64,000 nucleotides of DNA from Rhizobium sp. WSM4643. GTDB taxonomy: Bacteria; Pseudomonadota; Alphaproteobacteria; Rhizobiales; Rhizobiaceae. Under the pieces are notes generated by a model that saw only the letters and a list, made by a program, of their open reading frames with translations, was not told the DNA's origin and did no database searches. The DNA lies in the NCBI RefSeq assembly GCF_025152745.1, contig NZ_CP104040.1, positions 4,599,501 through 4,663,500 on the forward strand. The letters run 5' to 3'. This document shows, piece by piece, positions 1 through 9,090 of the stretch. Position numbers and translations under genes: made by a program. Each line of letters starts with the position of its first letter. Position 1 is the stretch's first letter.

Positions 1-1
1 C

Positions 2-301
2 GAAGGCAATCCGATCATGCCGGGCTGCCTCGGTCTCGACGGCATGTGGCAGCTGACAGGTTTCTATCTGGGTTGGCTCGGCGAGCAAGGCCGCGGCATG
101 GCGCTTTCAACAGGCGAAGTGAAATTCAAGGGCATGGTCCGGCCGCAGACGAAGCTGATCGAATATGGCATCGACTTCAAGCGTGTCATGCGCGGCCGTC
201 TGGTCCTCGGCACGGCCGACGGCTGGCTAAAGGCGGACGGCGAGACCATATACCAGGCGGCCGACCTTCGCGTCGGTCTATCGAAAGACAAGACGGCCTG
301 A
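2..301 (+). CDS. fabA: FabA, 3-hydroxydecanoyl-ACP dehydratase/isomerase (3' part)
   Basis: FabA dehydrates 3-hydroxydecanoyl-ACP and isomerises trans-2- to cis-3-decenoyl-ACP, the step that commits carbon to unsaturated fatty acids in the cytoplasm. The window opens inside the gene, and about 99 C-terminal residues are visible. They begin with the active-site helix segment [15 protein letters not shown], whose Asp matches the catalytic Asp84 of the E. coli enzyme; the catalytic His lies upstream, outside the window. The reading frame runs from base 2 to the TGA at 299-301. fabB follows 45 bases downstream on the same strand and fabI after that, so this is the start of a fabA-fabB-fabI operon, as expected in rhizobia. 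Confidence 0.95.
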   Translation, partial: EGNPIMPGCLGLDGMWQLTGFYLGWLGEQGRGMALSTGEVKFKGMVRPQTKLIEYGIDFKRVMRGRLVLGTADGWLKADGETIYQAADLRVGLSKDKTA

Positions 302-346
302 AACCGCATTTCGAGCGGCTGACGAAAACAACAAAGGTTTGATCAG

Positions 347-1579
347 ATGAGACGGGTAGTTGTCACGGGTCTGGGTGTCGTGTCCTCGATCGGAAACGAC
401 GCGGCCGAAGTCACCGAATCCTTGCGGCAGGCAAAGTCGGGTATCTCCTTTTCGAGCGATTTCGCCGAACACGGGTTCAAGTGCCAGGTCTGGGGCAGTC
501 CGAAGCTCGGTTCGGCGGAACTTGCCGAACTGGTCGACCGCCGCGCCATGCGTTTCCTGTCGCAGGGCGGCGCCTGGAACCATGTGGCCATGAAACAGGC
601 ACTTGCCGATTCCGGCCTGGAAGAGAAAGACTACGCTCAGAACGAGCGTACCGGCATCATCATGGGCTCCGGCGGTCCGTCCACCCGCACCCTGATCGAA
701 GCTGCCGAGATCACCGTGAAGAACAACAGCCCGAAGCGCATCGGCCCCTTCGCCGTGCCGAAGGCGATGTCCTCTACCGCATCGGCCACGCTCGCCACCT
801 GGTTCAAGATCCACGGCGTCAATTATTCGATCTCGTCGGCCTGCTCGACCTCGGCGCATTGCATCGGCAACGCCGCCGAGATGATCCAGTGGGGCAAGCA
901 GGACGTGATGTTCGCCGGCGGCCACGAGGATCTCGACTGGACGATGTCCAACCTCTTCGACGCCATGGGCGCCATGTCCTCCAAATATAACGACACGCCG
1001 GACAGCGCCTCGCGCGCCTATGACGTCAACCGCGACGGTTTCGTCATCGCCGGCGGCGCCGGCGTGCTGGTGCTCGAGGAACTGGAGCGCGCCAAGGCCC
1101 GCGGTGCCAAGATCTATGCCGAGATCGTCGGCTACGGCGCAACCTCGGACGGCTACGACATGGTCGCTCCGTCGGGCGAAGGCGCTATCCGCTGCATGCG
1201 CCAGGCGCTCGCCACCGTCAAAGGCGATGTCGATTATGTCAACACCCACGGCACATCGACGCCGGTCGGCGACAGCAAGGAAATCGGTGCGATCCGTGAG
1301 GTATTCGGCTCGAAGATCCCGCATATCCAGTCGACTAAGTCGCTGACCGGCCATTCGCTTGGCGCTGCCGGCGTGCAGGAATCGATCTATTCCCTGCTGA
1401 TGATGCAGCAAGGCTTCATCGGCGAAAGCGCCCATATCACCGAGCTCGATCCCGAATTCGAAGGTGTCCCGATTGTGCGCAAGCGCATCGACGACGCGAA
1501 GATCGACATTGCCCTCTCCAATTCCTTTGGCTTCGGCGGAACCAACGCCACGCTGGTCTTCCAGCGCTATAACGGATAA
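347..1579 (+). CDS. fabB: FabB, 3-oxoacyl-ACP synthase I
   Basis: A 410-residue beta-ketoacyl-ACP synthase I that elongates the cis-unsaturated acyl-ACP made by FabA, using malonyl-ACP. The Cys-His-His triad is readable: Cys near residue 166 in SSACSTSAH, His in [11 protein letters not shown] and His in [12 protein letters not shown]. The length is normal for KAS I. The ATG at 347 opens with [16 protein letters not shown], the family N-terminus. It lies between fabA and fabI on the same strand with short gaps, so the three are very probably co-transcribed. The pairing with FabA favours FabB over a FabF paralogue. Confidence 0.96.
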   Translation: MRRVVVTGLGVVSSIGNDAAEVTESLRQAKSGISFSSDFAEHGFKCQVWGSPKLGSAELAELVDRRAMRFLSQGGAWNHVAMKQALADSGLEEKDYAQNERTGIIMGSGGPSTRTLIEAAEITVKNNSPKRIGPFAVPKAMSSTASATLATWFKIHGVNYSISSACSTSAHCIGNAAEMIQWGKQDVMFAGGHEDLDWTMSNLFDAMGAMSSKYNDTPDSASRAYDVNRDGFVIAGGAGVLVLEELERAKARGAKIYAEIVGYGATSDGYDMVAPSGEGAIRCMRQALATVKGDVDYVNTHGTSTPVGDSKEIGAIREVFGSKIPHIQSTKSLTGHSLGAAGVQESIYSLLMMQQGFIGESAHITELDPEFEGVPIVRKRIDDAKIDIALSNSFGFGGTNATLVFQRYNG

Positions 1580-1583
1580 TAAT

Positions 1584-2390
1584 ATGACGGGAATCATGCA
1601 GGGTAAGCGCGGGCTCGTCATGGGCGTCGCCAACAACCACTCGATCGCCTGGGGGATTTCAAAAGCTCTCGCCGCACAGGGTGCGGAACTCGCCTTCACC
1701 TATCAGGGCGATGCGCTCGGCAAGCGCGTCAGGCCGCTTGCTGCCGAGGTCGGCTCGGATTTCGTCCTGCCCTGCGACGTCGAGGACGTCGCCTCGGTCG
1801 ATGCCGTGGTCGACGCGATAAGCGAGCGCTGGGGCAAGCTCGATTTCATCGTTCATGCCATCGGCTTTTCCGACAAGAACGAGCTGAAGGGTCTCTACGC
1901 CGATACGACGCGTGAGAATTTCAGCCGGACCATGGTCATTTCCTGTTTCTCCTTCACCGAGATCGCCAAGCGCTGCGCTCCGTTGATGGAAGATGGTGGT
2001 TCGATGCTGACGCTGACCTACAATGGCTCGACGCGCGTCATCCCGAACTACAACGTCATGGGGGTTGCCAAGGCAGCGCTCGAGGCTTCGGTGCGCTATC
2101 TCGCCGCCGACTACGGCCCGCGCGGCATCCGCGTCAATGCCATTTCCGCCGGCCCGATCCGCACGCTTGCCGGCGCCGGCATCTCCGATGCACGCGCGAT
2201 CCTCTCCTGGAACCAGCGCAATGCGCCGCTGCGCAAGGCCGTCACCATCGATCAGGTCGGCAGCTCGGCTCTCTACCTGCTCTCCGACCTTTCCTCCGGC
2301 GTCACCGGCGAAATCCACTTCGTCGACGCCGGCTTCAACGTCACCTCGATGCCGACACTGGAAACGCTGCGCAGGGCGGAAATCGAGTAA
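1584..2390 (+). CDS. fabI: FabI, enoyl-ACP reductase (NADH)
   Basis: A 268-residue short-chain dehydrogenase-type enoyl-ACP reductase that catalyses the last reduction of each fatty-acid elongation cycle. The N-terminus has the divergent FabI nucleotide-binding segment GVANNHSIAWGIS rather than the classic GxxxGxG. The catalytic Tyr-x6-Lys pair is present in NYNVMGVAKAAL. I chose the ATG at 1584, four bases after the fabB stop, because the protein then starts MTGIMQGKRGLVMGVA like known FabI proteins; the frame is open further upstream but only inside fabB. This is the last gene of the fabA-fabB-fabI operon, followed 20 bases later by an intrinsic terminator. Confidence 0.96.
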   Translation: MTGIMQGKRGLVMGVANNHSIAWGISKALAAQGAELAFTYQGDALGKRVRPLAAEVGSDFVLPCDVEDVASVDAVVDAISERWGKLDFIVHAIGFSDKNELKGLYADTTRENFSRTMVISCFSFTEIAKRCAPLMEDGGSMLTLTYNGSTRVIPNYNVMGVAKAALEASVRYLAADYGPRGIRVNAISAGPIRTLAGAGISDARAILSWNQRNAPLRKAVTIDQVGSSALYLLSDLSSGVTGEIHFVDAGFNVTSMPTLETLRRAEIE

Positions 2391-2410
2391 ACGCTATTCG
2401 ATTGAAACTC

Positions 2411-2447
2411 AAAGGCCGTGCGCAGATGATGCGCACGGCCTTTTTGT
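2411..2447 (+). terminator. Intrinsic terminator of the fabABI operon
   Basis: A stem of about 13 bp (AAAGGCCGTGCGC paired with GCGCACGGCCTTT) closed by a short loop and followed by TTTTTGTT. It lies just after the fabI stop. Confidence 0.93.
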
Positions 2448-2484
2448 TGTTCGATGATAGGATCGGCGTCGAAGCCGCGTAAGC

Positions 2485-3501
2485 CTATTTCTTCGCCCAG
2501 AGAACCTTGAAGCGTGCGTTACGGCAGGTTTCGCCGCTTTCCCTGAAATTCGCCGCCAGAACCGGCTCGTAGGGCAGGCCGCGATTGGCGACGAGCATCA
2601 GGCGGCCGCCGCCGCGAAGGGCGGATGCGGCGGTCTTGATCATCGCCTGGCCGAGCGCCGGCTCGGCTGCGTGGCCCTCATGGAAGGGCGGGTTCATGAT
2701 GACGAGGTCGTATTTGTCCTTGACCGGCTCGCCCGCCAGATCGTGCCAGAAGAAGCGTGCAGGCGCGTTCGGGCAGTTCTTGGCCAGATTACCCTTGGCA
2801 GCCTCCAGAGCCGCGTGATCGGCCTCGTAGAGGTCGAGACGGGTCAGTCCACGCGACTTCTGCGCCATCTCGACGGAAAGATAGCCCCAGCCGGCGCCGA
2901 AATCCGCCACGTCGCCGGTGAAATCCTCAGGCAGGCGCGAGGCGAGCAGCTCCGATCCGGCATCGATGCGGTCATGCGAGAACATGCCGGCGGTTGCATT
3001 GAAGCGGCCGTCGACGCGTACCGGCGCCTTTGCCAGCTTGGAGATGATCTCGTCGGCATCCGCCGGCCGGCCGAACCAGAAGGCAACGCCGTGATATTTC
3101 GGCATATGGTCGACTGCGAGATTGAAACCTTCCATCCGCTTGCGCAACGGCTGGATGCCGTCTTCCTTGGCGCCGGCAACGACGATCAGGCCGCCGAGCC
3201 GCGTGCGGGCGATAGCGGCGGCGAGATTGGCCTCGTTCTCGCCCTTGTGCTTGGTGCAGAGCACGAGAGCCGCATCGTAGTCCTCGCCGTCGATCTCCGG
3301 CTTCGCTTCGATCCGCTGCGCCAGCAGCTGCCGGTAGAGCGGCCGGAAGCCCTGGACGGCGCTGAGCGAGGCGGCAAAGCCTTCCGGCAGCGCAAAGCCT
3401 GCCTCGGCGCCGAGGAAGAGCACGCGCTCGCCTTCGCCGGGCGCCGCGACTGTGCCGCTGGCAAAGGGATGGAACAGGGTCTTCAGCGTCTCGCTGCTCA
3501 T
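2485..3501 (-). CDS. RsmC-like 16S rRNA (guanine-N2) methyltransferase
   Basis: A 338-residue class I SAM-dependent methyltransferase of the RsmC/RlmG type, which makes N2-methylguanosine in ribosomal RNA. The architecture is typical: a degenerate N-terminal methyltransferase-like domain (about residues 1-160), then a catalytic domain with the SAM-binding segment VADFGAGWGYLS and the NPPF base-amine motif near residue 270 (IMNPPFHEGH). I start it at the ATG at 3501 (MSSETLKTLF). A longer frame to 3558 runs into the adjacent intergenic repeat and is unlikely. It stands alone, convergent with the fab operon and downstream of pnp. The exact target guanosine (m2G1207 in E. coli RsmC) is inferred from the family. 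Confidence 0.85.
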   Translation of the reverse strand: MSSETLKTLFHPFASGTVAAPGEGERVLFLGAEAGFALPEGFAASLSAVQGFRPLYRQLLAQRIEAKPEIDGEDYDAALVLCTKHKGENEANLAAAIARTRLGGLIVVAGAKEDGIQPLRKRMEGFNLAVDHMPKYHGVAFWFGRPADADEIISKLAKAPVRVDGRFNATAGMFSHDRIDAGSELLASRLPEDFTGDVADFGAGWGYLSVEMAQKSRGLTRLDLYEADHAALEAAKGNLAKNCPNAPARFFWHDLAGEPVKDKYDLVIMNPPFHEGHAAEPALGQAMIKTAASALRGGGRLMLVANRGLPYEPVLAANFRESGETCRNARFKVLWAKK

Positions 3502-3517
3502 GGTCTCGTCTCGTCTT

Positions 3518-3678
3518 AAAGCATGTCGCGCAAAAGTGTTCAGCGGTTTTGCGAGCACGACATGCGCAAAACCAAAGGCTTGAAGTGCGGCTAGAGCGCC
3601 ACGCGTCTTTTCAGACGCGCTAAGGACGCTCTATCACTTTGAATCTGCGATCTGAAAGATCGCGCCGCGCTTTAGGAT
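3518..3678. repeat. RIME-type mosaic intergenic repeat, copy 1
   Basis: Composite palindromic repeat between pnp and the rsmC-like gene. It contains three modules seen again elsewhere in the window: GCATGTCGCGCAAAA with its inverted partner TTTTGCG...GACATGC, then AGAGCGCCACGCGTCTTTTC with AGACGCGC...GACGCTCT, then a GATCTGAAAGATCGCG palindrome. The same modules recur near 28.9, 35.7, 36.0, 39.5, 42.0, 42.7, 49.5 and 57.9 kb. The arrangement matches Rhizobium intergenic mosaic elements. Confidence 0.8.
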
Positions 3679-3680
3679 AC

Positions 3681-3709
3681 AAAAAGGGCGCGGAAGCATT
3701 CCCGCGCCC
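3681..3709 (-). terminator. Intrinsic terminator of pnp
   Basis: On the minus strand, GGGCGCGG pairs with CCGCGCCC around an 8-base loop, followed by TTTTTG. It lies 22 bases after the pnp stop. Confidence 0.92.
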
Positions 3710-3731
3710 GGTCTTGAATCTGGAAGGCGGC

Positions 3732-5870
3732 TTATTCGGCCGCTTCTTCCTTCTTCTTCTCGTTCGCAATTTCCTGGCCGGTGGCCTGGTCGACGACCTT
3801 CATCGACAGGCGAACCTTGCCGCGTTCGTCGAAGCCGAGCAGCTTGACCCAGACCTTGTCGCCTTCCTTGACGACGTCCTGGGTCTTGGCAACACGCTCG
3901 GAAGCGAGCTGCGAGATGTGGACAAGACCGTCGCGGGCGCCGAAGAAGTTGACGAAGGCGCCGAAGTCGGCGGTCTTGACGACCGTGCCTTCGTAGATCT
4001 GGCCGATCTCAGGTTCGGCGACGATCGAGTGGATCCACTTGCGGGCCGCTTCGATCTCTTTGCCGGAGGACGAGGCGATCTTGACGGTGCCGTCGTCTTC
4101 GATGTTGATCTTCGCGCCGGTCTTTTCGACGATTTCGCGAATGACCTTGCCGCCGGAGCCGATGACTTCACGGATCTTGTCGACCGGGATGTTCATGACT
4201 TCGATGCGCGGAGCGAATTCGCCGAGCTGGCCGCGGCTTTCGGTGATGGCCTTGGACATTTCACCGAGGATGTGGACGCGACCGCCCTGGGCCTGGCCAA
4301 GGGCGACCTTCATGATCTCTTCGGTGATACCGGTGATCTTGATGTCCATCTGCAGCGAGGTGATGCCGTCGGCGGTACCGGCGACCTTGAAGTCCATGTC
4401 GCCGAGGTGGTCTTCGTCACCGAGAATGTCGGAAAGGACAGCGAAGCGATCGCCTTCCAGGATCAGACCCATGGCGATACCGGCAACCGGCTTTGCCAGC
4501 GGAACGCCGGCGTCCATCAGAGCGAGTGAGGTACCGCAGACGGTCGCCATCGAGGACGAGCCATTCGACTCGGTGATCTCGGAGACGACGCGCAGCGTGT
4601 AGGGGAACTGCTCAACGGTCGGCAGCATCGGACGGATCGCGCGCCATGCGAGCTTGCCGTGGCCGATTTCGCGGCGACCCGGGGAGCCCATGCGGCCGGT
4701 TTCACCAACCGAGTAGGGAGGGAAGTTGTAATGGAGCAGGAAGCGCTCCTTGTACATGCCCGTCAGGCTGTCGACATACTGCTCGTCTTCGCCGGTGCCG
4801 AGGGTCGCAACGACGATCGCCTGGGTTTCGCCGCGGGTAAACAGCGCCGAACCGTGGGTGCGCGGCAGAAGACCGACTTCCGAAACGATCGGACGGACCG
4901 TTTCGAGGTTGCGGCCGTCGATACGGCTCTTGGTGTCGAGGATGTTCCAGCGGACGATCTTCGCCTGCAGATGCTTGAAGATCGCGCCGACTTCTTCGGC
5001 CGTGTACCGGGCTTCGCCTTCCTCGGGGAGGAAGTGTGCCTTCACCTTCGCCTTGACGGCGTCGACGGCGGCGTAGCGGTCGGCCTTCTGGGTGATCTTG
5101 TAGGCTTCGCGAAGTTCACCTTCGGCAAGGCCGAGCATCTCGGTTTCGAGAGCGGAGTAGTCTGCCGGCTGGAAGTCGCGCGGCTCCTTGGCGGCCACTT
5201 CGGCGAGCTTGATGATCGCGTCGAGAACCGGCTGGAAGCCCCTGTGGCCGAACATGACGGCGCCGAGCATGACGTCTTCGTTGAGTTCCTTGGCTTCGGA
5301 TTCCACCATCAGCACGGCGTCGTAGGTGCCGGCGACGACGAGGTCGAGGCTCGATTCGTCCATCTCGTCGAGATGCGGGTTAAGAACATATTCGCCGTTG
5401 ATGTAACCGACGCGCGCACCGCCGACCGGGCCCATGAAGGGAACGCCGGAGAGCGTCAGCGCAGCCGAGGTCGCGACCATCGACAAGATGTCCGGGTCGT
5501 TTTCGAGGTCATGCTGGATAACGGTAACGACGACCTGCGTGTCGTTCTTGTAGCCTTCCGGGAAGAGCGGGCGGATCGGGCGGTCGATCAGGCGGGAAAC
5601 CAGGGTTTCCTTTTCGCTCGGACGGCCTTCGCGCTTGAAATAGCCGCCGGGAATCTTGCCGGCCGCATAGGTCTTTTCCTGGTAGTTGACGGTGAGCGGA
5701 AAGAAGTCCTGGCCGGCCTTCGGCGCCTTGGCCGAGACGACGGTGGCGAGGACGACGGTTTCGCCGTAGGTGGCGAGAACCGCGCCGTCGGCCTGACGGG
5801 CGATCTTGCCGGTTTCGAGCTTCAGCGGGCGGCCGGCCCACTCGATTTCGACTGTGTGTGTATCAAACAT
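3732..5870 (-). CDS. pnp: Polynucleotide phosphorylase
   Basis: A 712-residue 3'-to-5' exoribonuclease that phosphorolyses RNA and works with RNase E in the degradosome. Domains in order: first RNase PH domain, helical linker, second RNase PH domain (catalytic core around [19 protein letters not shown]), a KH domain with the GxxG loop in [11 protein letters not shown] (about residues 555-615), and an S1 domain (about 620-690). The C-terminus is Lys/Glu-rich. I start at the ATG at 5870 ([11 protein letters not shown]), the conserved N-terminus; 24 extra codons upstream are open but not conserved-looking. Downstream of rpsO, as in most bacteria, with stem-loops in the 349-base gap that could be processing sites for its own regulation. 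Confidence 0.97.
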   Translation of the reverse strand: MFDTHTVEIEWAGRPLKLETGKIARQADGAVLATYGETVVLATVVSAKAPKAGQDFFPLTVNYQEKTYAAGKIPGGYFKREGRPSEKETLVSRLIDRPIRPLFPEGYKNDTQVVVTVIQHDLENDPDILSMVATSAALTLSGVPFMGPVGGARVGYINGEYVLNPHLDEMDESSLDLVVAGTYDAVLMVESEAKELNEDVMLGAVMFGHRGFQPVLDAIIKLAEVAAKEPRDFQPADYSALETEMLGLAEGELREAYKITQKADRYAAVDAVKAKVKAHFLPEEGEARYTAEEVGAIFKHLQAKIVRWNILDTKSRIDGRNLETVRPIVSEVGLLPRTHGSALFTRGETQAIVVATLGTGEDEQYVDSLTGMYKERFLLHYNFPPYSVGETGRMGSPGRREIGHGKLAWRAIRPMLPTVEQFPYTLRVVSEITESNGSSSMATVCGTSLALMDAGVPLAKPVAGIAMGLILEGDRFAVLSDILGDEDHLGDMDFKVAGTADGITSLQMDIKITGITEEIMKVALGQAQGGRVHILGEMSKAITESRGQLGEFAPRIEVMNIPVDKIREVIGSGGKVIREIVEKTGAKINIEDDGTVKIASSSGKEIEAARKWIHSIVAEPEIGQIYEGTVVKTADFGAFVNFFGARDGLVHISQLASERVAKTQDVVKEGDKVWVKLLGFDERGKVRLSMKVVDQATGQEIANEKKKEEAAE

Positions 5871-6219
5871 GTCTTGTCCTTCAATGCGGGAGCACGCGCC
5901 ATCGCCGATATCAAGGCGCAGCGCACAGTCGACCGCAATCAATGTGACGTATCACGGGCAAGACAACGGGAGGCTTTTCATCCTCGGTTTCCTCAGGCAT
6001 TCCTGAGAAACCGGGCCAAAGCTCGTTGACAAGCCTTGGCCGAAAGCATCCGGCAATCCTGCCCCATGACAGGTCAACGGTTGGTTTGGCAGATCCGGCC
6101 CATCCGGGTCTGCCGGTCTTTCCACCGCTTAGAAGATAGGGCGCGGCTGGAACATTTCATCGGGAACGTCGTCCCGAAACACATCCGGCGGGCGCTTGGA
6201 AAGCGCCCGCCGGACAATC
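5871..6219 (-). other. rpsO-pnp intergenic region with stem-loops
   Basis: No gene is visible. On the minus strand three hairpins follow rpsO: the strong stem at 6184-6214, a small GGGACGACGTTCCC palindrome near 6163, and an 11-bp stem at 6088-6114 (GGCAGACCCGG with CCGGATCTGCC). In E. coli the rpsO-pnp spacer carries RNase III sites used in pnp autoregulation. A similar role here is inference from position. Confidence 0.5.
6184..6214 (-). terminator. Strong hairpin after rpsO (terminator or processing site)
   Basis: A perfect 14-bp stem (TCCGGCGGGCGCTT with AAGCGCCCGCCGGA, 3-base loop) lies 5 bases after the rpsO stop. There is no clear T-run after it on the minus strand. It may therefore be a leaky terminator, a 3'-end stabiliser or a processing site rather than a full stop between rpsO and pnp. 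Confidence 0.6.
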
Positions 6220-6489
6220 TTAGCGGCGGATACCCAGGCTGGTGATCAGCTTGGAATAGCGGCCTTCATCCTTCTTCTTGAGATAATCAAGAAGCGAGCG
6301 GCGGCTCGAAACCATCGTCAGCAGGCCACGGCGGGAATGGTTATCCTTCTTGTGGTCCTTGAAGTGTTCGGTCAGGTTGTTGATGCGTTCGGTCAGGATC
6401 GCGACCTGGACTTCCGGAGAACCGGTATCGCCTTCAACGGTCGCATATTCCTTGATCAGCGCAGACTTGCGCTCAGCAGTGATCGACAT
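6220..6489 (-). CDS. rpsO: 30S ribosomal protein S15
   Basis: An 89-residue ribosomal protein S15, a primary binder of the 16S rRNA central domain. The sequence is typical ([25 protein letters not shown], the rRNA-binding HSRRGLL segment and the C-terminal SLGIRR). The ATG at 6489 gives the standard length; the frame is open 28 codons upstream but without conservation. It sits upstream of pnp on the same strand. Truncation of the usual truB-rpsO adjacency is notable: a secreted alpha/beta hydrolase gene lies between them here. Confidence 0.97.
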   Translation of the reverse strand: MSITAERKSALIKEYATVEGDTGSPEVQVAILTERINNLTEHFKDHKKDNHSRRGLLTMVSSRRSLLDYLKKKDEGRYSKLITSLGIRR

Positions 6490-6642
6490 CGGGTGATCCT
6501 TTCTAAGAGGAGGAGATAAAGTCGCCAAAAGCCGGGATGTCGTCCAGCTTTGGCCGTGAATGCGAGCAGGCAAACCTGACGCTGGCGCTGCCTATAAACC
6601 AAATAAGCCGCGATGGAAAGAGGGGAGCTCCTGCAGCGGTTT

Positions 6643-7494
6643 TCAGCGGCCCGCCATGGCGTCCCGGATCATCGCATCGTAACCCATGGGATCCTGCAGC
6701 ATGGCGAAATGGCTGGCGTCTTTCAGGATCACCAGCTTGGCGCCCGGAATGACTTTCGCCATCATCTCCGTATGGTCGAGCTTTACGGCCTCATCATGGT
6801 CGCCGATGGCAAGCGTGACCGGCACCGAGATCTTTCCAAGATCCGCTGCCGTCCAGGCCGGCTGCGTCGCCCACATCTCGGAGATCTGGGTGACGAAGGC
6901 GTCGTATTCGTTCGGCGTCGGCGACAGCTTCCTGTAATATTCGCCAGCGATGTTGATGTAGTCGTTGAAGGTCTTGTTGTTCAAGACGTCAGCCTTGACG
7001 CCGTCGGTCGTGACGTTGGCCGCCTGGGCAATGACGCGCGTCAGCTTCTCCGGATGTTTCATCGCCATGTCGATGCCGATGATGCCGCCGTCCGACCATC
7101 CCACAAGCGTCACCTTGTCGATCTTCAGATAATCGAGAAGCGCGACGTAGTCAGACGTCATCAGGTCGTAACCGAAGGGCTGCTGGCTGCGCGTCGAGCG
7201 CCCATGTCCGCGGCTGTCGGCAACGATGACCCGATGATCCCTCGCAAAATCGGCGACCTGGTGACCCCAGACGTCGGCATTTCCAAGGCCGCCATGGATG
7301 AAGAGAATCGGCTCGCCTTCGCCATATTCGGCGTAATACATTTTAATGTCGTTCACATCGGCCATGCCGCTCGTCTTTGCCACCGGCATCGAAGGAAAGG
7401 CCGGAAGCTCGGCCCAGCGCTCGGCGGATTGAGCGCCGGCGGCGGCAAGCAACATCGAAAAGAACGTCAGGATTGCGATAACATTTCCGCGCAT
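6643..7494 (-). CDS. Secreted alpha/beta hydrolase
   Basis: A 283-residue alpha/beta-hydrolase fold protein with a Sec signal peptide (MRGNVIAILTFFSMLLAAAG, predicted cleavage after about residue 24), so it should act in the periplasm or outside the cell. The oxyanion HG motif is in LFIHGGLG. The nucleophile elbow GWSDGG places Ser near residue 134. The acid is probably in AIGDHDE and the His in DASHFAM. The substrate cannot be told from sequence; esterase, lactonase or haloperoxidase-like activity are all possible. It lies between truB and rpsO on the same strand, an unexpected insertion into that conserved cluster. A palindrome at 7503-7531 abuts its ribosome-binding site. Confidence 0.85.
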   Translation of the reverse strand: MRGNVIAILTFFSMLLAAAGAQSAERWAELPAFPSMPVAKTSGMADVNDIKMYYAEYGEGEPILFIHGGLGNADVWGHQVADFARDHRVIVADSRGHGRSTRSQQPFGYDLMTSDYVALLDYLKIDKVTLVGWSDGGIIGIDMAMKHPEKLTRVIAQAANVTTDGVKADVLNNKTFNDYINIAGEYYRKLSPTPNEYDAFVTQISEMWATQPAWTAADLGKISVPVTLAIGDHDEAVKLDHTEMMAKVIPGAKLVILKDASHFAMLQDPMGYDAMIRDAMAGR

Positions 7495-7502
7495 AGTCTT
7501 CC

Positions 7503-7531
7503 CCCTGTCGGGCCGCCATGGCCCGACAGGG
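7503..7531 (-). promoter_or_regulatory. Palindrome abutting the hydrolase ribosome-binding site
   Basis: A perfect 11-bp inverted repeat (CCCTGTCGGGC / GCCCGACAGGG, 7-base spacer). On the minus strand its 3' arm runs into the purine-rich ribosome-binding site GGGGGAAG just before the hydrolase ATG. It could be an operator or an RNA hairpin that hides the ribosome-binding site. No T-run follows, so it is not a normal terminator. Confidence 0.45.
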
Positions 7532-7589
7532 AAAATATCTCATTGCTGGCGGCTGGCAATCTCTGTCGTTGTCACAAACCCAAACAGGT

Positions 7590-8522
7590 TCAGGCGAAAA
7601 CCCGCTTTGGGCGAAACTCGCCCTGGCCGATCTCGCCGATCGCGATCAGCCTGCCGCGGGCCGTCGCATAGGCTTCGCTTTCGGCAATCGGCGCATCGCG
7701 GCCACGCACCAGGATCGGGTTGCCCATCTTCAGCCGGTGCGCCTGGTCGTCGTTGATGACGAGATGGGGCAGGGACGATAGCGCCTCGCAGGTGTCGATC
7801 AGCAGCGCGTCGAGGGCCGCCAGCCGCTCGTCCATGTCCTCGATCGCCTCCAGTGCCAGGAGATCTGCGAGCGGCACCATGGCCTCTTCCGCGAAGGGCG
7901 CGACGAAGGTGCGCCGCAGCCCGGACACGTGGCCGTAGCAGCCGAGCTCGCGGCCGAAATCGCGCGCCAGCGCCCTGACATAGGTGCCCTTGCCGCATTC
8001 CACTTCGAAATGCGCGGTATTGGCGTCCGGGCAGCCAATCAAGGTCAGCCGGAAGATATCGACCTCACGCGAGGGGATTTCGACGGTCTCGCCTTCGCGC
8101 GCCAGATCATAGGCACGTTCGCCCGCTATCTTGATCGCGGAAAACTGCGGCGGCACCTGGCTGATGGTGCCGATATATCCAGGCAGGATATCGCGGATCT
8201 GCTGTTCGCTCGGGCGCTTGTCCGAGCTCTCAGTCACTTCGCCCTCGAGATCGTCGGTCGCCCGCTGCTCGCCCCAGCTCACCGTGAACTCATAGATCTT
8301 GCGGCCGTCCATCACGTAGGGAACGGTCTTCGTCGCGTCGCCGAGCGCGATCGGCAGCATGCCGGAGGCGAGCGGATCGAGCGTGCCGGCATGACCGACC
8401 TTCTCAGCCTTATAGAGCCACTTGATCTTGGAAACGGCTTCCGTCGAGCCGAAATCCACCGGCTTGTCGAGGATCAGCCAGCCGGAAATCGGCCGGCCCT
8501 TGGGTTTGCGTGGTTTGGACAT
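7590..8522 (-). CDS. truB: TruB, tRNA pseudouridine-55 synthase
   Basis: A 310-residue enzyme that converts U55 of the tRNA T-loop to pseudouridine. The catalytic Asp is in the hallmark segment [15 protein letters not shown], and the N-terminal GWLILDKP and the KTGTYVRAL-like segment ([12 protein letters not shown]) are typical. I prefer the ATG at 8522 ([11 protein letters not shown]), which has GAAGAG a few bases upstream and lies 13 bases after the rbfA stop. An ATG at 8549 overlaps rbfA and lacks a ribosome-binding site. Translation is probably coupled to rbfA in the nusA-infB operon. Confidence 0.94.
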   Translation of the reverse strand: MSKPRKPKGRPISGWLILDKPVDFGSTEAVSKIKWLYKAEKVGHAGTLDPLASGMLPIALGDATKTVPYVMDGRKIYEFTVSWGEQRATDDLEGEVTESSDKRPSEQQIRDILPGYIGTISQVPPQFSAIKIAGERAYDLAREGETVEIPSREVDIFRLTLIGCPDANTAHFEVECGKGTYVRALARDFGRELGCYGHVSGLRRTFVAPFAEEAMVPLADLLALEAIEDMDERLAALDALLIDTCEALSSLPHLVINDDQAHRLKMGNPILVRGRDAPIAESEAYATARGRLIAIGEIGQGEFRPKRVFA

Positions 8523-8535
8523 GCGTCTCTTCTGT

Positions 8536-8940
8536 TTATTGTTCGTCATTGTCGCCGTCGAGGTCGCGGCTCACCTCGGGCGAACGCAGCAGCTCGTCGA
8601 TCTTCTTGTAGTTGTCGAAGCTCGTATCGTCGCGGAAGCGCACCTCCGGCATGTATTTCATCTGCCGAAGCTGCTGCCCGAGCCGGCCGCGGATAAACCT
8701 TGCATTGCGGTTCAATGCTTCGATGACGATGCTGTGATCTGAAACGCCGAGCGGCGTCACATAGGCGGTGGCGATCTTGAGGTCCGGCGACATGCGCACT
8801 TCCGAGATCGAGATCACGGTCGCCTCGATGACGTCGTCGCGCACCTCGCCGCGCTGCAGCACCTGGGTGATAGCGGCGCGAACCTGTTCGCCAACGCGCA
8901 GCATGCGCTGCGAAGGCGCGGAAGAAGTTGCTCTGGTCAT
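8536..8940 (-). CDS. rbfA: RbfA, ribosome-binding factor A
   Basis: A 134-residue KH-fold cold-shock factor that matures the 5' end of 16S rRNA on the 30S subunit. The N-terminus ([19 protein letters not shown]) and the core ([21 protein letters not shown]) are family-typical, followed by a short acidic tail. The stop lies 13 bases before the preferred truB start. infB lies 150 bases upstream on the same strand; the spacer holds a long hairpin. Confidence 0.95.
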   Translation of the reverse strand: MTRATSSAPSQRMLRVGEQVRAAITQVLQRGEVRDDVIEATVISISEVRMSPDLKIATAYVTPLGVSDHSIVIEALNRNARFIRGRLGQQLRQMKYMPEVRFRDDTSFDNYKKIDELLRSPEVSRDLDGDNDEQ

Positions 8941-9034
8941 TGTTATCTCTATTTGCCGATGCGGCTGGGAATCGAACCCGTCAAAGAAGAGCGTCCATGA
9001 CTCTTTTGGTCGAAAAGGTCAAGTCGCCAGATGC

Positions 9035-9070
9035 TCGAACGCCATCCGCCGGCTGGCGGATGGCGTTCGA
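9035..9070 (-). terminator. Long hairpin between infB and rbfA
   Basis: A perfect 16-bp stem (TCGAACGCCATCCGCC with GGCGGATGGCGTTCGA, loop GGCT on the plus strand) starts 21 bases after the infB stop. No T-run follows on the minus strand. It may be a partial terminator, an RNA-processing or stabilising hairpin that sets the infB/rbfA ratio, or a small palindromic repeat. The function is unproven. Confidence 0.5.
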
Positions 9071-9090
9071 AAAAGTTCAGGCGCAGCAGT

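Noticed and set aside
278..1699. Long open frame on the minus strand (473 codons) over fabB
   Set aside because: It overlaps fabB, which has all catalytic motifs. The predicted product is a mirror of GC-rich codons with no family features.
8960..8985. tRNA T-arm-like sequence (minus strand GGGTTCGATTCCC) in the infB-rbfA spacer
   Set aside because: The T-loop consensus is there, but no matching acceptor strand, D-arm or anticodon arm is found upstream, so no cloverleaf can be drawn. I treat it as chance or a decayed fragment.
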